Both the position numbers and the translations under genes were made by a program. From assembly GCA_942490775.1 (NCBI GenBank), contig CALNYL010000011.1:124001-188000 (forward strand): DNA of 64,000 nucleotides. Reading direction: 5' to 3'. Source of the stretch: UBA6489 sp942490775 (GTDB taxonomy: Bacteria; Patescibacteriota; Gracilibacteria; BD1-5; UBA6164). A model generated the notes under the pieces. The model was not told the origin of the DNA. It saw only the letters and a list, made by a program, of their open reading frames with translations, and did no database searches. This document shows, one piece after another, positions 9,972 to 21,608 of the stretch; the stretch's first letter is position 1; every line of letters begins with the position of its first letter.

Positions 9972-12050
9972 ATGTTAATAAAAACTAAAATAAAAAAAGT
10001 AGTAAATCACATTTTACTACTCGAAAAAAAATCTTTTTTTATTTGAAACCAAATAACCAAGATTAATTTTTGATTTACCACTTTGACAGATAATATATTA
10101 GAACCTTTTCTAACTTCCCCTAAAATCAAAGATAAACTTGGAAATATCTATGATAATAGAAATTATTTATCATTTGAAAATGATAACCTATACCATAAAC
10201 AAAATAATCTCATAATTTTTTATGATTTTTTTATATTTTTAGTATTTTTCAAAAACTATTTTTCTCAAATAAATAAAGAAAACTCTAAAAACGAAAAATA
10301 TATAAAAGAAATTTTAGAGAAAAGCTATATTTGATTTTTTTATGAGAGTAAAATATATATTTTTTCTAATAATAAAAAAAATATATCTTTCTTTTTACAT
10401 TCCTCTTCTCCTGTCTTAGGAAGCTCTATCTTTGATATAATAAAAAACATCTGAAAAGAAAAAGAATATAATCTTTTCTCAAATACTAAACTTATAAAAA
10501 AGAATAGTGAAACCATTAAAGAGTTGCTAAAAGATTTTGAAACACCGAAATACTTAAAAAATAAATGTAAAATTCTTTCTTTTACTAGAAATAAAAAAGT
10601 TTTAGAAAAAACTCAAGAGATAATTTTTGCAGATAAAAGACTTGACAATTTACCAGAGAAGCTAACAGATGCTGAGCCTAATTCAAAAATAAAACTAAAA
10701 AGTGATTTAACTTCTTCTGTACTAAAAATACATAAATTTGATAGCAAAAATAAAAATTTTTCTAAAAAAAAGTTGTTCTGAAATACAAAAACTGATTTTT
10801 GAAAAATAAGTTCAGCTGTTGGGCAAAGGGTTTTAACCCTTTGAAAATCTTATTCCAAAACAAGCCTAAACAGTAAACAATGATTTTGATATGCTTGTAT
10901 TTATACTACAAATGAAAAAACTATTTTTAATGAAGAAAAAGTCAAAAATTCTTCATGATTTAATTTTGCTGATAAAAAATTAGCAAAAACAAAAGCCTTT
11001 GTGGAAGGTGTCGAAAGATTAAATAGTTGATTTTTAAAATCTGATTTAAAAGATAATAAAAAACTAAAAGACTTTGATTTAAATTTAATAGAAAAAATTA
11101 TATGATTCAAAATAGATAAAAAATTTCATGATTATAAATATTTTTCAAAAGATATATATAAAATAAATTATAATAAAGATTTTTTAGAAATAAAAGAAAA
11201 AATCTCTGTTCCAGTAAATCTAGTTTATTTACAATCAAAAAGAACTAAAAAGGAATTATTTTATAAAGCTACTTCAAATGGAAATTGAGCTTGAGGTTCT
11301 TATAAACAAGCTTTCTTTTCTGGACTTATGGAATTATCAGAAAGAGATAGTATTATGATAACTTGGTTAAATAAAATAACACCTGACCTAATAGATAATA
11401 ACTCTTTACCAATATCTGTGCTGGAAAAAATAAAACTTTTAGAATCAAATTGAAATTCAAAATTATTTATCTTTGAGGTTTCCTATGACAAGAAAATCCC
11501 ACATATCTTGATGATTTTAAAAAATAAAAATTGAGATATAGAAGTTTGAGCATGAGCTAGATTTGATCTAAAAGAATGTATAGAAAATGCACTAAATGAA
11601 GTACTTATTTCTCATCTCTATGATGATAGGGAAAAAAATAAATTTAGAAAAACGAATAAGGTTTTAACAGTTTCAGATCATAAAGACTTTTATTGTGATC
11701 CCAAACATATAAAATATTTAGACTTTTTATTTGAGGGAAACAAAATAATAGATTATAAAAATTTAAAAAATTATTTTGATAAAGAAGTAGCTAACCTTGA
11801 TAGCTTACAGAGCTGATTTGAATACTTAAAATCAAAAGTAAAGTGAGATTTTTACATATCAGATCTAACAACTAAAAACTCCAAGGATTTAGGAATTTAT
11901 GTAGTTAGAATTTTTAGTGAATCTTTAGTACCAATATGGTTTTGATACGATTCTAAAGATATGCTCCCTTATGAAAAAGATAGACTAAAGATTAACCCAA
12001 AAAAGATAAAAAAATCAGAAGTACCTGATTTTTTACATTTTTTCGATTAA
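9972..12050 (+). CDS. YcaO-domain protein, TOMM cyclodehydratase-like
   Basis: 692 residues. The N-terminal ~280 residues are Lys/Asn-rich and unrecognised; the rest resembles the YcaO domain, which phosphorylates amide bonds with ATP (azoline formation in RiPPs, thioamidation and related reactions). ATP-site motifs seen: AKTKAFVEGVERLNS at about 338-352 (ExxxR type), SNGNGAGGSYKQAF at about 435-448 followed by GLMELSERDS (ELxERD type), and near the C-terminus IYVVRIFSESLVPIWFGYD. The protein ends PDFLHFFD rather than in a clean PxPxP tail. A family B palindrome (10813-10843) lies in frame and encodes GQRVLTLG. No precursor peptide, E1-like partner or dehydrogenase is adjacent, so the substrate is unknown. 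Confidence 0.75.
10813..10843. repeat. Family B palindrome inside the ycaO-like gene
   Basis: CAGCTGTTGGGCAAAGGG followed by TTTTAACCCTTTG. Same element, in either orientation, as at 22114-22148, 26643-26674, 50339-50370 and 55009-55041. Here it is in frame and contributes about 10 residues. Confidence 0.65.
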
Positions 12051-12233
12051 ACCTCACCTCTGAATCTCCTCTCCTCAAGGAGAGGAAGGCTACAAGTTAT
12101 TTTTTTTATTTTTTTTGAGATGAAAAAAATATTCCAGCGAAACGAAAAACTGCAACTCTTTCTCCTAAAGGGAGGAAAGAATTTTATGAAGTGTATCCTT
12201 TATGGCAAGATAGGGGTATTTTTTAAAATACTT
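12051..12233. repeat. Family A palindromes, two copies
   Basis: Two imperfect palindromes: CTCTCCTCAAGGAGAG at about 12066-12085 with the GGCTACA flank, and CTTTCTCCTAAAGGGAGGAAAG at about 12159-12180. They separate the convergent ycaO-like and HD-domain genes. No gene seen. Confidence 0.6.
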
Positions 12234-12857
12234 TTAAGCACAGACAAGTCTATTAGAAAAAATTTCTTCATTATAAGAAAATTCCTCTTCAACTCTTTTT
12301 CTTTCTTCTTCCACTTTATTTACTAATTTTTTATAAACTTCAAGGTATATCTTTTTTGAATTTTCAGGAACTTTTTCTATATGTTTCGTATAAAAGGGAA
12401 AAAATAGTTCCCTTAATTCTTTTAATTTTTCAGCTTGTTTTTCTAATTTAAAAACTCACAGAGTTTCTAAATTATCAAGTTGATCACACATTTTTATAAT
12501 CATAATTTCAGGATATATTCAAGTTCAAACTTCCATAAGTTCTATATATAGTTTTATCCTCTCTATAGTTGATATACCTTTTTCTTTAAAAGGTTTACTT
12601 AAAAAAAAGACCATATATAAAATTTCTTCTCAAAATAAAGGTTTTAGATCTTCTTTTGTTACACCGCAATCTTCTATTACATCATGAAGTATTGCTGCTG
12701 CTTGATATTCTTCTGCTAATCATAGATTTCTTACTCTTTCTATAACTGCTAAAGGGTGAACAATATAATCTTCTCAGCTTTTTCTCTTTTGTCACGAATG
12801 TTTAAGAGTTGCAAATTCTATTGCTTTTTTTAAAAGTATAGTTTTAGTTTCGGGCAT
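12234..12857 (-). CDS. HD-domain phosphohydrolase (SpoT/MESH1-like)
   Basis: 207 residues, ATG at 12857. The HD signature is AAAILHDVIEDCGVTKEDL, preceded by YIVHPLAVIERVRNLG and HSGQKRKSGEDY, the pattern of the (p)ppGpp hydrolase domain of RelA/SpoT and small hydrolases (MESH1). A later KMCDQLDNLETL supplies the distal D near helix 5. There is no synthetase domain. The C-terminal half is charged and helical. It may hydrolyse an alarmone or another nucleotide; the exact substrate is inferred. The upstream region has long direct repeats that could carry its promoter. Gly codons in HSGQK and KSGED are TGA. Confidence 0.75.
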
Positions 12858-13335
12858 AATAATTTTAGCTAAAAAATATAAATACTGAATTTGATTTTAG
12901 CTTTAAATATTTAGCTAAAATATAAATATTGACTTAATTTTAGCTTTATGTGAGAGAAATAACAAAAAGTAATTTCTAGGATTTCTGGAAATATATGCTT
13001 AAAAGTTTATTTATATATAAGATATTATCCCTAAATTAAACAAAAAAGGATAATCTACTATATTTATTAAGGTAATTTCTAAAAAAACTTTTTAAACTAT
13101 TTTTTTTTGTCTATTTAAAGGGAAAATAGTTTTTTTCCAGAAATTCTGGAAAAAAACTTTAACATATCTTATATTTAATCTTTTCATACTAGATAAAAAA
13201 GAGCCAAAAAAAATTTGACAAAAGAGCTATATTCAACATAATGTTAATAATTAACTTTTCAATAAGATTACAAAAATAAAATTTGTAAAGTTTTATAGAT
13301 TAGTTAAGTTTATTTTAATTCATAATTTAATAACT
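12858..13335. other. Non-coding gap with direct repeats and hairpins
   Basis: Upstream of the HD gene, two near-copies of TTTAGCTAAAATATAAATA..TTGA..ATTTTAGCTTTA occur at about 12867-12945, forming both direct and inverted repeats. At 13131-13155 a perfect palindrome TTTTTTCCAGA-AAT-TCTGGAAAAAA could be a bidirectional terminator, and a weaker hairpin precedes it (13094-13132). No coding frame seen. Confidence 0.5.
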
Positions 13336-13464
13336 ATGAACAACTTAAGACATGAGGAAGAGATAAATGAGGAAGAGATAAATGGTAAGCTAAGTAATAT
13401 CTTATCAAAATTAAGAACCAGTACTGCGAAAGAAGCCAATCATAAATTAGAAGGATGTGAGTAA
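13336..13464 (+). CDS. Possible small acidic protein (42 aa)
   Basis: ATG at 13336, stop TAA at 13462. 42 residues with a duplicated EEEIN motif from a 15-base direct repeat (GAGGAAGAGATAAAT twice). No TGA codon used, no family recognised. It is short enough to be chance, but the codon pattern and amphipathic helical character make it worth listing. Flanked by non-coding repeats on both sides. Confidence 0.3.
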   Translation: MNNLRHEEEINEEEINGKLSNILSKLRTSTAKEANHKLEGCE

Positions 13465-13741
13465 TAGACTTGTTTAATATTAAGCAAGAAAATATTTATT
13501 AATATAGTCCGAATCCATCCCCTTAAGATACTCTTCAGGGACTTCCTTTGCAAAAGGAAGAAATTTAAGGAATAACAATTTTAAAAATTTTCTTTATCTT
13601 TCTTCCTTTTTTTTATGGAGTGCATCCTTTAAACATATGTAGCCTATTTCCTTTATTATTAAAGGAAAGAATTCAAGTATGGATTATAATAAGCTATGGA
13701 TTAGTATTATAGAAGATTAAAACTCTTAATTCTAAACAAAT
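13465..13741. repeat. Cluster of family A-type palindromes
   Basis: Contains degenerate family A palindromes at about 13508-13575 (CTTCCTTTGCAAAAGGAAG core) and 13635-13685 (TAGCCTATTTCCTTTATTATTAAAGGAAAGAATTCAAG). No gene seen. Confidence 0.5.
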
Positions 13742-14620
13742 CTATCGTTGCTTTTTTACCTTTTCCATCTCTTCTTTGATCTTTTTTATAAATTCATTAG
13801 CCTTTTTTCCGTTTATTTCAATTTCTAAAATTACTTTTGTATTTCCTAGTTCTTTCTTTTCTTTTTGAGAAAATTTTCAACAAAAGAAATTGTATGCCTT
13901 TTTATTAATTATTCAATTTTCACAGCTATCACTAATTTTATAATGCTCTTCTAAATATTTTTCTCACGGAAACTTAATTTTTGTTATCTTATTTGCGAGA
14001 ATATAATATTGTGTATATTTTTCTCACTTTTCTAACTCAAAGTTATTATTTGTAAATTCTAGGTTAAATCAGTGATTATTAAAATCCTTAAAATCAATTT
14101 TATCTAAAATACTTTGATTTAAAAGGAGTCAACTTAAGTCAAAGTTTTTATTTTTACTTCTTCCTTTTGTAAAATTTTTTCATTGTGGAAAAAATGAATA
14201 AACCAGATGCTTTAAGACTACATACTCATGAACATATTGGCTTCTTATTAAATGCTCTACAATACCAATATTACGAATGAAATTTTGACAATCTATAAAA
14301 GAATTAAATTCTCTTCTTATATATCAATCTTTTTTTAATTCTTCTGAAATTTCTATCTCTAAAGCTTTAAATATATTTTTTTGTAAAATATTACTATTTT
14401 CTATTTGTTTATGAATAAATCTCAATGTAGGAAAATAATGCTGCTTATTTAAAATTATCTTGTTTTCAATTATTAGATCCTGTAAATGCCTATATATATT
14501 AGCTTGAGAACAGCCTAAGTGAAACTCATCTTTAACCCTTCTTATTATTTCTTTAGCAGATAAAGGATTACGAAAAAGTGTTTCTAGTATAAATTCTCTT
14601 ATTTCATTTCATAAATACAT
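13742..14620 (-). CDS. Winged-helix DNA-binding protein, unknown regulon
   Basis: 292 residues, ATG at 14620. Residues about 1-60 look like a winged helix: EIREFILETLF, SAKEIIRRVKDEF, then a recognition helix SQANIYRHLQDLI and a wing (KIILNKQHYF). The remaining ~230 residues are unrecognised, mixed alpha/beta, with aromatic-rich HEYVVLKHLVYSFFPQ and a Lys-rich C-terminus. This is the architecture of a one-component regulator, with an effector part of unknown type. Its neighbour is a periplasmic coiled-coil gene read in the same direction 90 bases upstream. Confidence 0.55.
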
Positions 14621-14710
14621 AGACTAGTTTGTTAACTAAATACTATTTCAAATAGGATAAGAAAAAAACAAAAAATAGCAATACTAGAGACAAGCCCGTT
14701 TTGAAATAAA

Positions 14711-15553
14711 CTACTCCTCCTCCTCCAACTTACTCTGCTCACTCTTCCACTCCTCCTCATCATAAAGCAGCTCCAACTCCCTAGTCAACTGACTTCAAGA
14801 ATCAGGAATAACAACCTTCCACTCATTAATAAGAGCCTCCTTGTTATTTATCAAAGTATCCAAAATCCTCTTATTATAAGAATTTAAAAAAACATATTGT
14901 CTCATAAAATTACCACAATAAGCAGCAACAATCCTGCTATTACTATAATCCCTTTTCAAATCAACATAACTACTAACATTCTCTATACTAGCTTCACTAT
15001 CAAAATTCTTATAATCCAAAGCTATCTTCTCTTTTAAAACATTAACCTCATTTTGATTATCAGATAAATTACTATTAAGCTTAGAAATATAATTATTTAA
15101 AACAGAGATATTAGCATTTCAAGTCTTATACCTAAGCTCTAACTGAGTTATAAGAGTCTCCAAAGTCTCTCCCCTATCAGAAGAATTATCAAGCATACTC
15201 AAAACATCAACCTTAAGCAAATTTATATATTCCCTTATAACAACCATATTAGTCTTTATAATATCTCCCAAAACCATCTCAGGATTTCAAATGATATCCT
15301 GAAGTTCCATCACTCATATATAACTCTTCACAGGAGTAGTCTCCCTCTTTGTAAATCAAATTCAAACATTCGTCGAAATAGCAACTCAAACACTTCAAAG
15401 CTTACTAGAATCAGCACTTTCAAAATTATATTTATTCTCACTAGCTCACTCTATCTGCTTTATTGACAAAAAATCAAAAACAAATAAAAAAGTCAAAATA
15501 ATCAAAGTTAAAGTTGATATTTTCAAAAAAATCTTTATGATTCAGGCTCACAT
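14711..15553 (-). CDS. Membrane-anchored coiled-coil protein, unknown function
   Basis: 280 residues from ATG 15553, whose first codons are ATG TGA GCC TGA (M-G-A-G). One N-terminal hydrophobic segment (about residues 7-26, IFLKISTLTLIILTFLFVF) anchors it, and the rest is predicted outside. A long alpha-helical part with heptad-like pattern (about 110-190, LETLITQLELRYK..NNYISKLNSNLSDNQNE) precedes a charged C-terminus ending in EEEE. It is divergent from the amidase-SpoIID gene (57 bases between starts), which suggests a shared cell-envelope role. No family recognised. Confidence 0.6.
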
Positions 15554-15609
15554 AGGGTAAAAAACTTTAGTTTATATTCTATACTTTATATTATACCATA
15601 AAAATTCAA

Positions 15610-17571
15610 ATGAAAAAAATATTATTAGCATTTATTTTATTTTTTAGTATTTTAAATACAACAATAGCTTCACAAGACATAGAAATAATAACAAGAAAAC
15701 AATGGTGAGCAAATGAAAGCTACAGATACAAAGACTCTCCAGAATGGAAAGCTATATATGAATCACGGAGTAAACAAGAAAAAACAAAACCAACACCAGA
15801 ACAAAAAGAAGCATCAGAAAAAGCAGCAAAAAAAGTAAAACAAATAAATAAAATACTATCAGAGGACTTTTATGAAGATGTAAATATAATAAGCACTCAA
15901 ACAGAAGAAAACTGACACAAACTAGTTCGGCCAATCCAAAAAACAAAAAAAGTAAATGCAATAGTAATACACCACACCACTTCAGAAGTAGAAAACTCAG
16001 TAAAAACACTAAGAGCAATATACAAATACCACACACTAGAAAGATGATGGTGAGACATCTGATACAACTACCTAATATGAAAAGACTGAGAAATATTTGA
16101 ATGAAAAGCATGAGGAGACTATACAGTAGCAGCACATGACCTACGGAATAATTACTCAACAGTATGAATAGCCATAATGTGAACATACACAACAGAAGAC
16201 ATAAACGAAAAACAATACCAATCACTAAAAAAACTAACAAAATACCTAGTAAATAAATATGACATAAACCTATACAAAAAAACAAACTTTCACAAAGAAT
16301 GTATTGAAGAAAACTGCCCAGAACCTCTTACTAGCTTTAAACTAGAACCAATAATCTGACACAGAGATGCATGACACACAACCTGCCCATGAGACAAACT
16401 ATACACAAGAATAGACCAGCTAAAAAAAGAACTAAAAAAAGAAATCAGCTTAAATTATCCAACTGAGATGAAAGAAACAGGATGAAGCTTTATTTTAAAC
16501 CTAAACCAAGAAGAAATATTTGAAAAACTGATAAAAATAGATGACTACAAACTCTTTGATATACTAATAAAGCTAGAAACGATACTAGAAAAAGAAACAA
16601 ACACCTACAAATACATAAAACTAGAACAAACAAAGGAACTAATAATAGAATACTTTAGACAAAGAGATAGTTTATACACTATAAAAAAAGCCAAATATTT
16701 TGACGATGAAACAGATATAAAAATAAAACTAGAATATCCAACAGACAAAGACAAAATATCAATAGAATCAGGAAATATGTTCTACGAATTCACAAAATCA
16801 TGAAAAAACTTGAAAACATGAACAAAAGAACTACCACTAGTAAAAATAAACTGTCCAAAAAACTCTTTCTGTGAAATAGAATCTTGGGATAGAAAACCAT
16901 CTTGGGACACAAAAAATATCTATAATGACAATAAATTTAGATGAAGCCTAATAATATATATAGAAAATAATGAAATAGTAGTAATAAACAAACTATCTAT
17001 AACAAACTACCTAAAATGACTATGAGAAATAAGCAACACTAGTAACAAAGAAAAAATAAAATCCATAATAATAGCCGCTAGAACATATGCAACTTGGTAC
17101 ACAATAAAAGCCAGAAAATACGAATGAGAACGGTATGATTGAACAGATAACCCAGACCAATTTCAAAAATACCTAGGATACAGCTATGAAGAAAGAAGTC
17201 CAATAGTATCAAGTATAGTAGAAGAAACAAAAGATATAGTAATAAACTACAAATGAGAACTAATAAAAGCATGGTACTTCTCTCAAAGCGACTGAAAAAC
17301 ACTAAGCTTCAAAGAATATTGTTTAAAATGAGTAGAATGAAAACAATGAAATGAACTAGTAAAATACTGTAATACAGAAGCAGAAAAGTACCCATTCCTA
17401 TCATCAGTACCAGATCCAGCATGAGAAGGAAAAACTAGATACGGACACTGAGTATGAATGTCATGAGCATGAGCTACTTACTTCTCTAACATATGATGGA
17501 CAGCACAAATGATTATAAAATACTACTTCAAATGAGTAGACATAGTAAGCAACGATATACTAGAAAAATAA
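15610..17571 (+). CDS. N-acetylmuramoyl-L-alanine amidase fused to SpoIID/LytB domain
   Basis: 653-residue secreted wall hydrolase. Residues 1-20 are a signal peptide (MKKILLAFILFFSILNTTIA). An Amidase_2/PGRP domain follows, with zinc ligands in VIHHTT (about 119) and GHRDAGHTTCPG (about 250), and conserved YNYLIGKDGEIFEG. The C-terminal part (about 400-650) is a SpoIID/LytB domain: ARTYATWYT, YFSQSDGKTLSF and GHGVGMSGAGATYF, the lytic transglycosylase-type domain known from sporulation SpoIID. Joining an amidase and a glycan-cleaving SpoIID domain lets one protein strip stem peptides and cut denuded glycan. This organism is not expected to sporulate, so the role is probably division, remodelling or attack on host wall. 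Confidence 0.88.
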
Positions 17572-17594
17572 AATATAAACATGAATCCCACCCT

Positions 17595-18959
17595 ATGAAA
17601 AACTCAAAAAACAACTGATTCACATATATTGAATTAACTATAGTTATGTTAGTATTAGCAATACTATGAACAATATCAGTCATATCATACACAAATCACA
17701 AACCATCAGCAAGAGACATAACAAGAATTCAACAAATAACCACCCTAAAAAACGAACTCGAAAAATACTCAATATCAAAGAAATTACCACTACCAGATAA
17801 CTTTATAGAGGTACAATCAAGCTGATCATTGATCTGATACCAATGATTCGCCTCATGAACAGTACTAAACTCACTAAAAATGTATTGAAACTGGAAAACC
17901 CCCCTAGACAATGAATACTATACCTACTACCTATCAGAATGAAAAAATAAATTTCAACTACTAACATACCTAGAAAAAGAAGACTATCTAGAAGTATACA
18001 ATACAAATTCTAACCTATTAGCCCCTTCTGCAAATGCAACAGACTATACAAACAAATACATGAAAGTAGTATGAGCAAATTTATGACTACTAACAGAAAG
18101 CTGAAGTAATACCCCTATCCAAAAAATAGAAAGCATAATTTCAGTCTGAAAACTTGATATAGTAAACACAAATAGTTGATACACAGCACACATATCAAAC
18201 ACTGAAACAATAAATGGAACATGAAATACTCTAATTTCATCCCTACCCAATGCAAACTGCAAAAGAATAAAACAAGTATTGAAAAGCGACCAAAACAAAA
18301 TATATAAAATCAATCCAACATGATTAAGCGAAATATCTGTTTACTGTGATATGACAACCGATTGATGATGATGGACGCTAATATGAGTAACTGAATCCTG
18401 AAATAATCCTCCATCAAACTTTCTAGATGCTAATATTTGAACCACTCCAACTAATCTAAATCCATGATATAACTACTCCATAGATGCTTCCATTCTAGAT
18501 TTCACAGAAATATCTATGTGAATAAACGGTGATACACAAAAATACTTTGGATTTTATTTACCAGACTGATTTATTAAAGAAAGACTCTTTGAAGAAGCTG
18601 TTTGAGGAACTGAAACCTGTACGGAACACAGCTCATACTATACATACGACTCATGAAGCTCTAAATACTGGCAACAGTATTATGTTTATAAAGAATCACT
18701 AATAACAAGTAGAGCAGGTTCTAACGGTAAATGATGAATAGATTTATCTTGAAGTATATGATGTACTATGAATGCAAATTATTGATTAGGTCTTTATAGA
18801 GATAAGGATCCTCAAAACTGTGCTGCTTGAGCCTGCCTAAACCCTTGATTCGCTTGGAGTCTTATAGACTCAACCCAAAGAACCTCAGTAATCTCAGAAG
18901 TAAATACCTCTAAATTCCCTCCTGTTTGAACAGCAAGTGTCTGGATTATGGTAAGATAA
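17595..18959 (+). CDS. Type IV pseudopilin with C-terminal fibrinogen-like domain
   Basis: 454 residues. It starts MKNSKNNGFTYIELTIVMLV: prepilin peptidase would cut after Gly8 (TGA codon), leaving Phe1 and Glu5 of the mature pilin helix. After a ~240-residue central part comes NCKRIKQVLKSDQNKIYKI and VYCDMTTDGGGWTLIGV (about 249-264), the entry motif of fibrinogen C-terminal-like (FReD) domains that bind glycans or proteins; TGA encodes the GGG. The rest is rich in Trp, Tyr and Cys. It follows the amidase-SpoIID gene by 24 bases, probably in one transcript. Inferred role: a surface or tip adhesin for host contact. Confidence 0.82.
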
Positions 18960-19062
18960 AAAAGGGAAACCTCTCTCTAAATTCTCTCCCCCTTCTCAGG
19001 GGAAAGAGGCTACATTTTTATGTGAAACAGTTATTTTAGACTTAATTGAAAACTATTTTCTT
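18960..19062. repeat. Family A palindrome
   Basis: CCTCTCTCTAAATTCTC followed by TCCCCCTTCTCAGGGGAAAGAGGCTACA at about 18970-19016. It lies between the pseudopilin gene and holA. Confidence 0.7.
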
Positions 19063-20025
19063 ATGCTATACCTATTTACATGAAACTCAGACTATCTAGT
19101 AAACCAGCAAGTAAAAGCTTGGAAAAAACTATTTATAGAAAAACACTGAGACTTCAACCTAATTCACATAAAAGACATAACCCAAACTAATAATAACACC
19201 ATAATAGATGCCCTACTAGGTATGACTTTTATGAATGCAAAAAAACTAGTTATAATAGACAATATACCAACATCATCAAAAAACAAAGACTCAGAAATTA
19301 GTTCAAAACAAAATTTTTTATTCAATATATTAGAAAAAATCCCAGAAGAAAACATAATACTATTTAGTTCAGTAAACCCAGACAAAAGATCAAAAATATA
19401 CAAAACACTAAAAAAACTATCAACCCTAAAAGAATTTAACATAAAACAAGACTACGACATAATAAACATACTAAACCAGAAATACACTTGAAAAATAGAT
19501 AATCTAGCGATAAACACCATCATAAAATACAAAGCATCAAACCTAGATAAAATAGTAAATGAACTAGAAAAACTACTTATAACAAAACAAAAAATAACCA
19601 AACAAGACATAGAAGAAAATGTAACACCAGAACTAGAAGAAAGCATATTTATACTACTAGACGACTTACTAAACCTAAAAATAAGTGAAGCACTACAAAA
19701 ACTAAACACAATACTAGAAAGCTCAAACATATATGCCTTTTACAATAACCTACTAGCAAATATAAGAACACAAGTATTTATAATGAAACTAAAAAGTATC
19801 TCAAATAACAAAACCGAAATAACAAACTCTCTAAAACTATGAAACAGATGATTCCTAGTAGATAAAAACTACAAAATAAACCTAAAAAAACTTCTAAAAT
19901 TTTATACAGAAACTATAAACCTAGACAAAAAGATGAAAACCTGAAAAATGATATGAACAAAAGACGAAGACTTCAGATTTGAACTAGAAAAAGTTATATT
20001 ATCATTAGTCAAACCTCTATCTTAA
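19063..20025 (+). CDS. holA: DNA polymerase III subunit delta (HolA)
   Basis: 320 residues, the clamp-loader delta subunit that opens the beta clamp. Family features: N-terminal MLYLFTGNSDYLVNQQVKAW, where the P-loop is degenerate as usual for delta; a core strand AKKLVIIDNIP; ILFSSVNPDKRSKIYKTLKK; KASNLDKIVNELEKLL; and a C-terminal helical domain with ISEALQKLNTILESSNIYAF. Length fits the usual ~330. Start ATG 19063 aligns with the typical delta N-terminus. No other clamp-loader gene is nearby. Confidence 0.78.
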
Positions 20026-20159
20026 ATTCTTTCTCCTTATAGGAGAAAGAGGCTACAATTTTTTCGCTTTGCTGTAATAACTTTTCCATTTCAAAGAGAT
20101 GAAAAAATTAATTTGTAGCCCTCCTCTCCTCTAAAGAGAGGAGATTCAGTGGTAAGGTT
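20026..20159. repeat. Two family A palindromes in opposite orientation
   Basis: CTTTCTCCTTATAGGAGAAAGAGGCTACA (20027-20057) and TGTAGCCCTCCTCTCCTCTAAAGAGAGGAG (20114-20143), facing each other between convergent genes. Together they can fold into a larger cruciform. Confidence 0.7.
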
Positions 20160-20741
20160 TTACACCTTCTCAAATCCTTCGTACTTCCCTCTTCAAGTAA
20201 CAATCAAATATATATGATAAGGAACCTTCAAAACTCAAGTTCATATATAATACAAAACTCTAACCACCTGCTCAGCAGAATTAACAAGTCAAACAGAAGC
20301 TCAAATAAGATTATCCCTTAACCCCTTAGGATTTAAAGCCCTATCCATAAATCTCTTAGAAATAAGCTTATTAGATAAATAAATATTTTTTTCAGGATCA
20401 TAAGCAACCTTATCAATATTTCACCTCAATAGATCAATTTCATCTCTACTAGCCTTTTCTATAACATCCCTAGCACCAGAAATTACACTCAATAAATTTT
20501 CTTTATCCTTCACACTAAACTTCAAATCCTCCAGACTAGAAAGAGTTTTTGATCAAATAAGATTTTTTACTTCACTCACATCAACTCAAAATTCCTTAGC
20601 AATCTTTTGTGCTAATTCTTCTAAAAGATTTTTAGTATCAATCTTTATTTTCACATCATGTTCTTTCTCTCTACTCTCTTTCTCTCTCTTTTTCTTTAAT
20701 TTTTCCTCTTCCCTCTTTTGATATTCTGAATTATTATCCAT
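20160..20741 (-). CDS. Conserved-looking cytoplasmic protein, unknown function
   Basis: 193 residues, ATG 20741, stop TAA 20160-20162. The first ~45 residues are a highly charged Lys/Glu/Arg helix. The rest contains LEELAQKIAKEFGVDVSEVKN, then KFSVKDKENLLSVISGARDV, and a hydrophobic C-terminal part (LVNSAEQVVRVLYYIGTGVL). No family recognised. TGA codes several Gly. It lies 58 bases downstream of pgeF and may share its transcript. Confidence 0.5.
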
Positions 20742-20799
20742 AAATTTTTATTAAAAATAGAATTAAAGAAATTATATTTAAATATTTTTTTATTCAAAA

Positions 20800-21525
20800 T
20801 TATTCTTTCAAACAAATAACTCATCCAAACCTTCAAGTCTCTCAATCCCTTCTGTAAGAAAAATAATTATTATCACAACAAGTACAGATATTACTTTTTT
20901 CAATATTTTTCTCACTAATTCAAAATTTCAAAAACTCCCCAAAATTAATCTCAGCCAAATCCAAAAAATATTTTCATCCCCTAACGAAAACACTATATTC
21001 TCAAAATCTCTCTAAAAACTGATTTGCGATATCTTTTCAAACCTCATAACAACAGCTTCATATACTAGGTCATATAGAAACTAAAATATTTTCGGGTTTA
21101 CATCAAAACTCACTTCACATCTTTTTTATAACTTTATTTGAAATTCATAAAAAAGTCCCCATTCTACCTGCATGAGCTACAGCAACAATTTGCTCAACTG
21201 GATCAAAATAAACAATCGGTACACAATCTCCCACCATAACCAAAATAGCAAGATTCTTTTGATTTGTAATCAAAGCATCAGTATTTTTATAAACTCATTC
21301 TTTTGAAACTATTTGTATATTATCAGAATGAGTTTGTTCCATAAAAGCTAATTTCTGAACTCACAGTTTTTTTAATAATATTTCATGATTTTTAATGACA
21401 TTTTTAGGATTATCTCATACATGAAAACCCAAATTTAGAGAATTGAAAGAAGAAGAGCTATTTCAATTTTGTCTTGTTGTGAAGAATGCTTTTATTTTAT
21501 CTGAATGAAAAAATGTTTTTTGCAT
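20800..21525 (-). CDS. pgeF: PgeF/YfiH family multicopper polyphenol oxidase (laccase domain)
   Basis: 241 residues. YfiH/DUF152 family, known as peptidoglycan-editing factor (removes misincorporated Ser/Gly from cytoplasmic muropeptides) and as a purine nucleoside phosphorylase/laccase-domain enzyme. Seen: an N-terminal FFTTRQNGNSSS, FMEQTHSDNIQIV with the His ligand, VMVGDCVPIVYFDP with the Cys ligand, AVAHAGRMGTFLGIS with the second His, and SIGPSIGSCCYEV. These cover the metal/active-site residues. Length is typical. The start is ATG at 21525. Confidence 0.88.
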
Positions 21526-21608
21526 AAAAAATAATCTACTTATAAATTTTAAAGTAGATTATAAAAATATCTATAAAAAGCAAAAAGATTATTTAAATCA
21601 TATGTAAA

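Noticed and set aside
15752..16285. 177-codon open frame antisense to the amidase-SpoIID gene
   Set aside because: Hydrophobic low-complexity antisense of a well-supported gene; no independent evidence.
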